DNA of 64,000 bases from Karalla daura. Lineage: Eukaryota > Chordata > Actinopteri > Chaetodontiformes > Leiognathidae. Position 1 is the first letter of the stretch. Each line of letters opens with the position of its first letter. The position numbers and the translations under genes were made by a program. The notes beneath the pieces are model-generated. The model did not search any database, had not been told where the DNA came from, and saw only the letters and a list, made by a program, of their open reading frames with translations. The stretch is taken from assembly GCA_029224185.1 (NCBI GenBank), contig CM055206.1:12256683-12320682 (forward strand). The letters run 5' to 3'. Shown piece by piece: positions 1 through 11,700 of this stretch.

Positions 1-194
1 CTCTGCTCTTGTACTAGTATTTACATCGCTGAACTCTCATCCCTTGGTAGTTTGAAGAATGTAGAGCAGAGTTTATTGTTACATTGCAGCGTCGATTGCG
101 ATGTAGCTTTGATGTTGCTTCTCCTGTGTGAGTTGCTTCAGATAAAAGCATCAGATGAATACAAATTTAACTGGTATCAGTCAGGATTCTGTGT

Positions 195-710
<516 letters not shown>

Positions 711-884
711 GTCTAACTAGGTGCAGTTAAATTCAATTCAATGTACTCAATTCAAACAGAGGAAGAAATAACATGTAATGTTACAGCCAGTGTCTAGCCG
801 ACTGGCCTGCGGACGACATACAGGAGAAAAACAACTACTCGACAGAAGAAGCAAAACATCTAACAGAGGAAAAGCTCATTAACA

Positions 885-1347
885 AGAAAAAGTAGTCTGG
901 GAAGTGCACGCGGGCAAAGCACGGAGGGCGGACGCTGTTTGCTCCTTCTGCGCGCAATGCAAAGCGCATCAGACCGACTCCCTCCCTCCCTCCATCTCTC
1001 TCTCTCTCTTTCTCTCTCTCTCCATCTCCCTCACACACTGAAGGTGCTTTAACTTTCCCTTCCTCTCGACTCTCACTGTAAACGCTGTGCCGGGGAGCAG
1101 GGAACATCTTTCTTTCTTTCTTTCTTTCCTTCTTTCCTTCCAGAGGAACGACAGAGCACCGGCGCGTCGGCCGCACCTTGTGGAGACCTGATCGCCAGCT
1201 ATGATCGCCCGTCCCCGCGGATGAGAAAGTGTGAGAAATGTGTTTTTCCCCGGTCGACACCTGCAGCAGCTTAGCCACCATGCCCAGGAGGAGACAGGCG
1301 AACGTCCGCGTCCTCCAAACAATCTCTGGATTGTCAAGAACTCAAAG
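885..1347 (+). promoter_or_regulatory. CpG-rich candidate promoter and non-coding first exon
   Basis: CpG dinucleotides are frequent here compared with the flanks. The segment also holds CT repeats at about 996-1022 and a TTTC run at about 1107-1141. A donor-like AAAG/GTAGGA lies at 1347/1348. This is the best local source of the 5' exon demanded by the acceptor at 6779. The transcription start is not visible; no TATA box was found. The link to syndig1l is inference. Confidence 0.4.
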
Positions 1348-1351
1348 GTAG
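1280..1351 (+). other. short upstream ORF with strong Kozak context
   Basis: GCCACC precedes the ATG at 1280, an almost ideal initiation context. Unspliced, the frame runs 23 codons to TAG at 1349-1351. If the donor after 1347 joins the acceptor at 6780, the frame runs 29 codons and stops at TGA 6799-6801, 133 nt before the syndig1l ATG. The start MPRRRQANVR recalls the RRKQ-type N-termini of SALL, FOG and TSHZ zinc-finger proteins, but the rest does not match anything I know. A chance ORF is possible. Confidence 0.3.
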
Positions 1352-1653
1352 GAGGCGAATCCTTCTCATTGTTGTTAATGTTGTTTTCCTCACGGTATCG
1401 AGCAAAAAAATGTCTTTGAACACGGTGGTTCGCGGTGCGCAATTACGTTTCTCGTATTTGCGCACATGGAATAAAAGTGACCACAGTGCATTGTGGATGG
1501 GTGGTGGTGATGGAGAACTCCTTGCTCAGTTTACACCTGCGCCTATTTGTGCACCGATCTCTCCTCTGGCTGCTCTTTGTGCGCGTCATGGCTGAAGCTC
1601 AGCCCTGGGCTGCTGCTGCTGCTGGCATCCAGTCACCAAGTCACTCCGTCACA

Positions 1654-1655
<2 letters not shown>

Positions 1656-1700
<45 letters not shown>

Positions 1701-1701
1701 G
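1656..1701. repeat. (CT)n(GT)n microsatellite
   Basis: About fifteen CT units pass directly into GT units. Confidence 0.9.
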
Positions 1702-1942
1702 ACACCAGCCAGAGCACTTTGTCACACAGTGCATACAAGATTACAATCCATCTTGAAAAAACAAAACAAAACAAAACGAAAAAAACATAGAGCCATCAGG
1801 TGTTTGTGTCTGTTTTGTCTTTTTTGTTTTCTGTGTCTTGATTTTTTTTCTGCCTATGAGAAGTGATTGTCAAAGGTGATAACGGAGGTAATTGTTCCAG
1901 CAAAACAAAAGAGGCAGGCAGCAGAGAGCCCATGTCCTCATT

Positions 1943-1965
1943 TAACACACACACACACACAGATA

Positions 1966-2019
<54 letters not shown>

Positions 2020-2030
2020 GAGACTGACTG
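1943..2030. repeat. (AC)n and (AG)n compound microsatellite
   Basis: AC units at 1944-1961 are followed by a long purine AG tract at about 1970-2030 with few interruptions. Confidence 0.9.
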
Positions 2031-3156
2031 ACACACACAGAGCTATCAATCTCCACCTTTTCTCTCTGATCTAGCCCTGCTGCCTGCAACAATTGGGACA
2101 GTACAAGTGATGTCAGGTCTGATCGCCGCTTGAACTGCAGTCCTGATAGATTGAAAGACCTTCACCGGGAAGTGGCAGCCCTTCATCTCACAGCTCCTGC
2201 AGCTTTTTTTTGTTAGGGAAAAGGAACAGTTCCCAAACAGTTCCTCTATCTATCTATCTGTCTATCTGTCTGCCTGTCTCCTGGTGTCTGGGCATCTCCC
2301 ACTGGGGATTCATGATCAATAGCCACAATGAAGACAACTTCACCTGCCTCTCACTCATAAACTGCTGCAAGCAACAGTGTACTCTGCTGCTATTGACAGC
2401 AGCATCCCACTGAATAATTCACACACGTGTGGCTCAGCTTTGCGATGGTGGATTTAATCAGGGAGCATTTTTAAATCATCCGAAAGAGGTGTGGAAGACA
2501 CTAACACAGGTGCTAAGAGCCGAGTGAAACAGGAGTGCAGACCAGGGTCCAAAAAGAGCAAGAGAGAGAGAGAGAGCAGGAGAGTGAGAGAGAGAGAGGG
2601 GATAGAGCGTCCTCTGAGGAAGGTTCCTCGCTGAGGGTTTAATGTTTTATCAGCTCCACAGATAGACACGTCGACTAACGGGACAGACTATCTGCCCCGG
2701 CTGCCGACACAGGAGCAGGATTCAGATTAATTTCAAGTGGATTATGACATTCTACACACTCTCCTTTGATGATAATAGTTCATAAAGGGATCAGTCAACA
2801 CAGTTTTAAGCCCATTACTCACTTCATCCTTTTCTGTTGCTTAATCTGTCAGTGGACTTTCATGTGCTGGTGCCAGGGGGTGTGTGTGAGGTTCACTGAC
2901 AAATGTGGTTCGGGGGCTAGTTTGCATTTTTCCTGCCACGTGCTCTCCTGTATTATCCCGATGTTGTGATCATCAATAACTACAATATGTGGCGTTACCT
3001 TGTTGTGCATATTATGGCCGCCTCTGAAATGAAATCACAGAGAGATGAAGAAGACGCCGTTGTATCCGGGAAAAGACAGTGAGAGACACAGACACATGGG
3101 CCGGCTGAGATGGGTGGGTAAACATGGCCGACAGATAAGACACATTGGTATTCAGC

Positions 3157-3530
3157 TGCGTCTCGCCGCTGTGGCCCCCGGGCCCGGCCGATAATACCCG
3201 CTCTCGTCTTCGGGGTCAGAGGTCCGGGGGTTGATTGGCAACGCGCTGACACGAGGAAATGGAGTGTGCTGACTGGAGTCTAATCGGAGGCCGGGGGGGG
3301 TGGAGGTGCGCAGACACAACGCTCCGACTGCCATGTTAGCGGCCCCACACACACACCTGGGGTGCTTACAGGTTGTCCGCTAATCTATTAGCCGCCGCTG
3401 TCACACACCTCCGTGGCCCTCCCACACAGCAGCACTGCAGCACTGCGCCGTCCTCCGTCGCGCTGAATTGTTTTGCTCGGCTGCACCTCCCAGCCGCGAC
3501 TGTTGACAAACGCGTTCAAGCCAGAGAATG
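3157..3530. promoter_or_regulatory. CpG island in putative first intron
   Basis: The segment is G+C rich with dense CpG, denser than the candidate at 885-1347. No coding frame or convincing donor was found inside. It may be an alternative promoter or an intronic regulatory island. Confidence 0.45.
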
Positions 3531-6500
3531 GCGTCTAAGTATGATTCCTCTCTTTACCTCACCTCCTCTCTTCTCTCCCTGCCTTTCTCTCCAAAACACA
3601 TCCGCCCACTAATTCACCCGCACGCACGTATTTACTCGCACGCACGACACACAAACGCCCACAATCACTTATGCCCGCACACACACATAAACACAAATAG
3701 ACACACGTGACGGTGGTTATTTCTGTGGCATTCATCTTCCCTGATTCCGAGGTGTCCTACATTGCTCGGCTCATCTTTTCCTCCCTTAAATACCCATTAA
3801 CTGGGGCCCCAACAACACAGCAGCCACACATTATTCGGGCAGCGCCAAAAAAGAATCCGCCGAGCCTCCCTAAAGTAATGACACGGGAAGTAATCCGCTG
3901 TCAGCTTGTAGCTTTTGTGCTGAGGAGGAGTGCTAGAGTACAGTGGCAGGAACGGGGGGGGGGTTTGAAGAATACTTATTACAGTTACACGCGTGACAGC
4001 TACTGTATCTGGAGGGAGTTCATTGGCTCTGATCTGTTTGCGCCGGTCTGTTTGCTAAATCACACTGAAGAGGAAAAACAAAATGGGCATTTTTGTCTCA
4101 GGCTCCACCATCTGCCACTGTGATAAACTCTGTTTGCGAGAGCAACATCCAGTTTTTATGTTGCCGAGGAAATGTCTCTGTGAGCTGCTGAATCTGCGGC
4201 TCAGGAGCCAGCAGAAGTAGCTTCTCCCTCTTGGTAACTGTCACACGAGATTATGGTAATCACAGCTGCGCTTCAGTATTAATGCAGCAGTGATTTATTG
4301 ATGTTAAAAAGCTGTATGTGGAGCCCCTTCAACTTAAGTGGCTGTCCTTTGATTTGTAATGAAAAAAATCTGTCTGACACTTCAAGAACTTTGGCTCACA
4401 CGGGTGGTTACGTGTCACGTAGAAGTTGCACTCGACGCCCAGTTGAAACCAATAAATAGATGTTACTGGCGTCCTTTAAATCAGTTTGGATTATTCATTA
4501 AACCACACCCAAGAAGTCGCAACCACTTTTCCACAAAACAACTCTTCACCCCTGGCTCTAGCAGGTCTGCAGTATTTTGAGGACACTTTGGCAAAGCGGA
4601 GATGCTAGAGAGGCTCGTGGCCCCAGAAGAGCAGAGCAGCAGCACCACCAGAAGCGGATAGCAACCTCAGCACCTGCTCATCTTTAGTTTTTCATGAGAA
4701 TTTGTAAGTGACTTAAGGACATCATGAGCGTGCGATCCCCCAGAGTTATACGTGGACCAAAGGGCGCATCGGCGTGGAACAACCGTGTCAGCATATTCAC
4801 ATACTGAGAGTATCCATCAGGGAGGAACCATGAAAACTTTTGTCGGCTGTCCGGTTGAGCGCTGAGCTTCAGGATGCCTGGGAGCATGGGGCTAGTGATT
4901 TATTCATGGGGCAGAAAAACATGAGAACTATAGCAAACAATAACCTACTTTGTTGGGGCGGGGGGGCAGGGGAGTGAGTAAACTGGAGAGGTGCAGTATA
5001 ACAAGCATAAAGAAATGTGAGGCACGAGTGGTGATTACACTGAAACTGAAGGGTAGGTGAAGGAGGGCAGCACATAGCAGGCTACAGGCCTCCTCAGGAC
5101 ACTGATGTGGTTCATCCTGTCCAGTGGGAGCCCGTTCAAGAGTTCCATCCTACAGCATGAAGCATAAGAAGCTTTTATGTTAGAAATGAGAAGATTAGAT
5201 TTTTATCCTCAGATTCGTTTATGGCACATGTTAAAGAAACGTATGCCAGGGGAAAAAAAATAGTGAGTAAATGAAGATTTCTGATAATTAAGTAAAGGAT
5301 CACGAAAATACCTTCATCGTGTAGAGGTGACCGGTGAGCAAGTTATTAACCTGTGCACCAACAAGCTATTACCCGTATCCCATCACCAGTATGCTATGCT
5401 GTATTATGTGTAATCTTGTTGTCTTCAATTGGAAATACCTTTAAGCGTTTGGAAATCGAGCAGTAAGCCAGTCATACACGATTGGGTTCAGGACCCTGAG
5501 AAATAATCTGCTTTTGGCATTTCTATTTTAAACGCAGATTAATCAGACAAAGGTTAAGGGTGAAGCAGAGGAGGGAAGAACTGAGGGCTGATTTTTGGCT
5601 GCATGAAAATAGCCCAGAGGGAAAGAAGTTGATAATTTGGCTTTCACACTTTTGAGTATTTTTTAAAAGGATTTAGGATTTAGGAAAAGTTTTTGGAAGT
5701 CATGTAACATTTTCAGTAGTCACCTTAAAAGTTGTGTGTTTCCAAAAAGTTTGTTTCCCCGGGTATGCCATCATTTACAAACTGTTTATAGATTATAAGA
5801 TTTATTCTCGATGTAGTACATTTTAGTCATACAGATATGAGATTATAACGAGCAAGCAGCACAGGACAATAGTACAAAGTTAGGACACAGGGTTAGTACA
5901 CAAAAAAAATGCTAAATATGCACATACCAAGAAATTGTTTCTCTCCAAAAATCTCAATTCCTAGAATCGAACTACGAGGTATAACATAGATCTGGATGTC
6001 TTAAACCATTTAAAGGATAATCCCCTAAGCATTTTAAGACTCAGTAGTGGTTGAATGTCATGATCATGTCCTTAGTTGCTTAGATCAAATTTTTGTGGCT
6101 GTGACTGATGGCTCTTGTCTGCTGGAACAAACACTGGAAGACTTGTTAAGAACTTGCATCAGAAATGATTAAATGCAGCTGCGGTTACAGTGTAATAGCA
6201 AAGGACACTCTGCCAGTTGTGTTTGTGTGATGCTCGTCTTTAACCTTTTTATTTTTTTCCCTCCACTTGCATCATATATTCACATAGTAAAGACAATGTC
6301 AAATTAATTCCTGCATAAATTTCAGCCGTAAATTCGCATAGAGGAAGGAGCTCTCTGATCTTTATTAGAGGGCGCTCCACTGATCCATATCAGGAGGGGC
6401 GGCTGATGACACCCGCATGACTCCTAAGGACATGCAAACAATGGAGCAATAGCAGTGAAATTATATCACAGTGTACGGCAGTGCTTTGACATATTGCTGT

Positions 6501-6779
6501 CACTGCGCTGGCATGTTTATGTGTCTGTTCCCTCATGTGTCAAGCGAGAGGGAGCAAATGAAACTTAATTGAATCATCTGCAGGGTGCAGTTCCCGACAG
6601 GAGGGATGCTGTTAAAGTTGCTGCTGTCGAGGGAACGACAGCTAAACTTTGATCTGATGTGAGCAAGTATTTGGTAAACTGTTACCTGCTGGTAGACGTC
6701 AAATAAAATGTTCCCTTCCGGATTTTATATCGAAACTAAAAACTCTCCCCCTGTCTCCTGCTGTTCGTCTCCTCTCCAG

Positions 6780-6934
6780 ATCTCAGAGTGCAGAGTGCTG
6801 AGTGCCGTTAACCTGCTCTCCCAACATCGTCGTACGCCACCGAGGAGCACACCCTGAGTCGTTTCAGCGTCCGCTTTCCCACCTCCTCCCAGTACTGAGA
6901 AACTCCAGCCGCTCACTTTTTGACCCTTGTTGCT
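6780..6934 (+). other. syndig1l: syndig1l 5' UTR part of first coding exon
   Basis: A long pyrimidine tract at about 6742-6777 ends in AG at 6778-6779, a strong acceptor. The following 155 nt up to the start codon contain no ATG, which fits a clean leader. The acceptor implies at least one non-coding exon upstream. If transcription instead started locally, the acceptor would be unused. Confidence 0.7.
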
Positions 6935-7450
6935 ATGGAGAATCTGAGCGAGCTCCAGAACCCGTTGTTGGACAAGAACAGTAAGCATATGGTCAACGGT
7001 TACGGGGGCGACTTCCCCAACAACCAGTACCAGGAAAACATTATCAACTACTTCGCAGGAGGAGGAGTTGGAGGTGAGGGAGGCGGAGGAGGAGGAGGAA
7101 AGGTGAACAATGGCAACGTGGTGAGTGGAGGAAGTTACAACGCCAATGGCAAGATGAAATCCCAGCAGCTTTTGGACGCCACCTCCCTGCACCTGGCGGT
7201 GGAGGCCTTCTACAGGCCCAACTTCATCCTGTACAAGGAGGACAGCGGCAGCATCAAGGCCAAGGAATACAAAAGCGAGTGCTGCGAGACCACCTTCACG
7301 GAGAAGAAGGCCAAGGATGCGTCCAACACGGCAGGGGCCGACACGCCCGGCACTGAGGACCCCCAGGCGAAGCTGCTGGAAGACGGGGAACACATCAAGA
7401 TCCAAACCGTTTCGTATGAGGTGGAGGAGGAAGAGTACGTCGAGTACGAG
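6935..7450 (+). CDS. syndig1l: syndig1l coding exon 1 (residues 1-172)
   Basis: The exon encodes the N-terminal region of SynDIG1-like protein, expected on the cytoplasmic side of a type II membrane protein. The start is the ATG at 6935, giving MENLSELQNPLL, which matches the SYNDIG1L N-terminus. Residues 42-59 are a glycine-rich stretch encoded by an impure GGA/GGC/GGT run at about 7055-7102. Residues 77-100 (QQLLDATSLHLAVEAFYRPN and on) and CCETTFTE at 116-123 are family-conserved blocks. The exon ends with the acidic IKIQTVSYEVEEEEYVEYE at 154-172 and a good donor, GTGAGA, at 7451. Phase is 0. Read-through into the intron would add seven codons before a TGA at 7472. Confidence 0.96.
7055..7102 (+). 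repeat. syndig1l: GGA-type trinucleotide run inside coding exon 1
   Basis: An impure GGA/GGC/GGT run encodes the glycine-rich insert at residues 42-55. It is likely to vary in length between individuals or species. Confidence 0.8.
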
Positions 7451-8250
7451 GTGAGAGAGACTGTTAAAGCATGAAGCATCTAGATTTTACACTCCAGCAT
7501 CCTCCTGAGCAGTGTATAAATGATCGAGGAGGCCAAGAGACAGATACAATTGAAAGCGTCTGAGAGATTTTTCCTGCTGTGGTGCATTTCCTTGGCGATC
7601 AAGGCTGAATTTGCACCATCTTTGTGTTCTCAATGAAAGGCCAGTGGGCTCAAATACCTGTAGTGTGTGCTGAACGAGATGCAGTCCATATCACCTCTGC
7701 ATCCCTGTGGTGTTTGTACACTTGTATCAGCACATGCTAGGCTCCCGCCTGGACGGAGGCTGACATTTTACTAACCACAAATCCCATTTGATCCGCCGAC
7801 CTTGGCCTCAATTCCCACCCCTAAAATTCATCGTTAGATAATAATAAAATCACCCGTGCCCGCCTCACCAGGGGATATTAGGTGTTACAGTGGTACGGCA
7901 TTAGCCACAGCATTTCCACTCTCAACTGGCACGGCCACTAGCACAAAGCACTCCAAGGGATTTAGGGGATTGAACAGGCGGAATAGGGTGTTGGGTTTGA
8001 CCAGTGACCTACAAGACCTAATGGACTCACTGTCACATAGCCCAGAATCTGCTAGAATTACCCCGGAGTTATGTGATAAACATGTATCTGCTGAAATGCA
8101 ACATGACCAGGGTTGCATATAGATTCAATTCGGGAGATTGTCTCTACGGGAAGAGAACATATCAAATAATGAATAAAGAAATAGCCTGCAAATAGCTATT
8201 TGTAACTGTTATTAGAGACATATACAATAGATAAACATCACTGTTGTGCA

Positions 8251-8701
8251 TAGGGATGGGAATTGATAAGAATTTAGCAACTATGATTCCATTATGTTTA
8301 TTGCTTATTGACCCAGTTCCTTATTGCTGCTCTTATTGATTTTCATTTGGCAAGGAAATAAACAAGTGCAAATATTTATTGTTTTTGCATAAACTCTTCA
8401 TCTCCCTCTCTCACAGCACAGACATACTGCTTCGTTGTGTAACATTTTGCAACCTAGCTCTGCTGCTGGTGCTCGGCCGAGATTCGCTAAGCAGTGCATC
8501 AAACATGTGACACTCCTGCAAATGTATTGCGTGCTGTGTGGCGAGAGGCAAGAGCCTCTGACTCATTGCCATGCTTGCATGTGATGCCATTACGTATTAG
8601 CAACGAAGTGCAACCGGTCGATAAGAAGGCATATAGAGGTCTGTAGTCCTGTGGGCAGGTTCTGAAAGGAAAAAAAAAACAGTTCTTGATTCCCATCTCT
8701 A
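8251..8701. mobile_element. hAT-type non-autonomous element
   Basis: The left end TAGGGATGGGAATTGA and the inverted right end TAGAGATGGGAATCAA form about 16 bp of imperfect terminal inverted repeat. The flanking octamers GTTGTGCA and CGTGAGCA agree at five of eight positions, as expected for an old 8-bp hAT target duplication. The left end carries the degenerate GATTCC/TATTGA repeats common in fish hAT elements. No transposase frame remains. Confidence 0.6.
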
Positions 8702-11700
8702 CGTGAGCATATTGTACAAATGTCCCTTTCCTAATTTTTCACATCCGAACTTGTCAGACTGACAACATATAAGTTTGACAAGTGCACTGTAGGCTCTTCT
8801 CAACTGTTCAAAGGTCAAATGAAGACATCCCCATATATCACTTATATTTTTCACACATTTCCTGTTCACAAATGAACCAGCGCATGAAAAAAAAACGAGC
8901 ACAAAAAAAAAACCACATCAGACCCACAGCCAGTTTAGAGATGTAAAGACGAAGATGCACAGTGGGACTTATTATGAAGCTGCACAGCAGTAGACCACTG
9001 ACAACACAAAGTGGAGGGTGTCTCCACCACCGTGCCTACAGTCTGAAACAATGCAGAGACTGACAAGAGTGCCCCTCCCCTGACTGGCTGCTGCTCCAGC
9101 TGCACACCGAGCCTTCACTGTCTGGGATGTCTTTGTTATGCAATCTTAGTCTGAATTACATGTTAGGAAATACCGAACAGCTTGCATTTTTGATGTTTGT
9201 TTCCTAAAGGGTTGGGAAAAATATAGCTTTGTGGCTCACATTGGAAATGGAGTTAATTAGCCTAACGGGACCCTGTGGTGTGTAATTGAAAACAAACTGA
9301 AGTTATGTTTACAAATGCATTGTGTGGATCGCGCTTTAATAATGCTGTCGGTTGCATTTCCTCCCTCATTAAACCTTTCGAAAGATGTGAGGTATTTTCA
9401 TGCGTGAAGTGGCGTTGGACAGCTCGCAGGCTGCCCGTTTGCTGCCTTTGTGGGTGCACTGCTCTTGATCAGCAGAATAATGTGAAACCGACCCATACAG
9501 AGATGCTCAGGCTGCATCCAGACCTGTGGCTCATTTACTTTGTTCCGATTCAGGGACTAAAGCGATCCAATTGTTGCATTTGTATTTTTGCACAATTTGT
9601 GTTTGCACAGTAACCAGTTGTGAACAAAAGCTATGCATGAACCAACCAGTCTCTTATTGGTCAGAAATCTTACAAGGTCACCCAGAAAAGCATACATGGT
9701 TAGTGGATCAGTGTTTACTAAATGAACAAAATAACCACAACATCATACTAATATCACACATAGTGCTTCAGTAGCCATAAAGGCAGTTTCTTGTCACATC
9801 CTCCAAATTAGGTATGAACTCTTGCACTTGCATCGTGAACAGTTGGGAGTGATTAGACACTCACTCATAATTTATGCGATGATGCCTCAAGTCAGCTGTG
9901 TATATATTGTGTCGGTTGCTGACTTGATTATGTTCTCACTTCAAATGAATCGCTCCAGGGCTCGAGACCACCCCTTCTCGGTGGCTGCTTGTTTTGTTGG
10001 GCATCCTGTCTTGATTGCTTGTGTTCACGTATGCATGAGCAATACGATCTGAGGAGTTAACCGCTCCCTGGTAACTGCTCCAAATGAGCCAGGTGAGCCT
10101 AAATTGTGAAAATGTTCCTTAATAGTGGACAGAAATGACACAAGTTACATTGAGTTGTTTTTTTTTTCATTTCTGAGTCTATACATAGCTTGGCATTAGG
10201 TGACAGCTGCGTGTAGATTTCCGTTCATTTTCATGTCTGCAATTTCGAGTCGCAAAATTGGAGGACCTATTTTATGAACCTCTGAAGAGGTCCTATTCAT
10301 TTCTTTCATGGACAACATTACGTGACTTTCAGTGAGAGTGCTTCTCCAGGTCCATTAGTACCAAAGATTGAGCGCTGCACTTTGATAAAAAAGTCATAGG
10401 TCCAAGCCTGCGTCCATCGGTACCCATGGGCATTGTTGCATTATGCGATTTTTACATCATCTGGCTGACTCTTCCGGTCTACTTTAAGTAAATTAAGCAT
10501 ATCATTTTAATAAATAAATGGGAACACAATTTATATCTTTAAACCCATTTCACTGCCCTACTGGCTTTGAGTAAAAAGAAGAGATTGTAATAGCCGTATA
10601 AAATGATGTGGTGTAGTTTAATCTGTTTTAGAGTGTCAAAGTTCTCATGGGCTTTTCTCTGCACTGTGTGAATAATTAGTGCTGCCAAGTCTGGATCTAG
10701 ACAACAGGGGCCCCTAGGCAAGATTTTCTTGCCTGGAGCAGAAGAACTATAAAATAAAACCATAAACCACAGTTTAATTATACAGTAGACTTTGTGACTA
10801 TATGCAACTATTATTTGTTTAATGAGGATGCCACAGTGTGACAACAACAATGCAAATACGACAATCTATAAAATGAGCATAATCCTTGCGCAGACTTAAC
10901 AGCAAATATACACTCTACAGTATATCCAATATGGTGTGCGTGTCCTTGGAGCATAAATCAAGGGCCTCAACAGCATCCTCGAGGCACACGCACTATAAAC
11001 AGGCAAACAATGCTGGATAAAAGCAGCATGCATTATGATAATAAACATGCAGAGACACCATTGAGAGCAGTGGCAGACAGGAAGAAAGAGAGAAAAAATG
11101 ACGAAGAAAGAGAGACGATTCACTTGGGAAAAGGCTGACTTTTCCCAACATGTTGCTGTTATGGCTGGTGGGTATGCAACTTATGCTTAACTTGTCAAAC
11201 CATACAGCTGGTACCTGCGAAACAGTTTCAATCGATATCAGCGCCTACTTTATCTGGAAGAGGTTAAAAAAGTGTACTTGTGTATTTCATACTAATCTTT
11301 TGTCCACTGGGAAGAAACTTTCTGGGGATATGAGTCATACAGTACATTATAGACAGTGATTGGTTAGACCTGGCACCTGAACGACTTTGCGACTTGATTG
11401 ATTAACCAGAGGTTTTAGCCAGTCCATTAAAACGTCATGAGGTTTTTGTGAAACTCTCTTGTGGCACATTTCGAGTGCTCCGCGGTTGCCTTCTGTGTGT
11501 CACGTGTTGCCTCAAGCAGACACTTTGTCAATTTATGCATCAGCCTTCAATTATTCTCGATTGCTGCTCGATTGGACTCTAATGAAATTAAGATAAATTC
11601 GATTTACCTAATTTTACTTAAATCATTTGACTAATGTAAAAGCCCAATCTAATAAAGAGCAGACTTTGTTACATTTGTGTTTTCCCGACCGTACAGTCAC

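Larger units (their letters stand above)
1348..6779 (+). other. putative first intron / upstream non-coding region
   Basis: Apart from the microsatellites near 1656-2022, a GA run at about 2558-2600, the CpG island at 3157-3530 and CA-rich sequence at about 3590-3710, no gene, RNA or transposon was recognised. From about 3900 to 6700 the sequence is A+T rich and non-repetitive. Confidence 0.4.

Noticed and set aside
1280..1347. First exon of a TSHZ/SALL/FOG-type zinc-finger gene
   Set aside because: MPRRRQ resembles those N-termini, but residues after it do not, and no large zinc-finger exon lies in the window. A distant exon cannot be excluded.
835..1442. Minus-strand open frames across the CpG-rich segment
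   Set aside because: Low-complexity KERKKER and REREKERE stretches come from CT/TTTC repeats; no splice context or known domain.
10706..10734. Palindromes AGGGGCCCCT and AGGCAAGA/TCTTGCCT
   Set aside because: Short; two such palindromes in a 64-kb window are not remarkable and nothing else marks the site.
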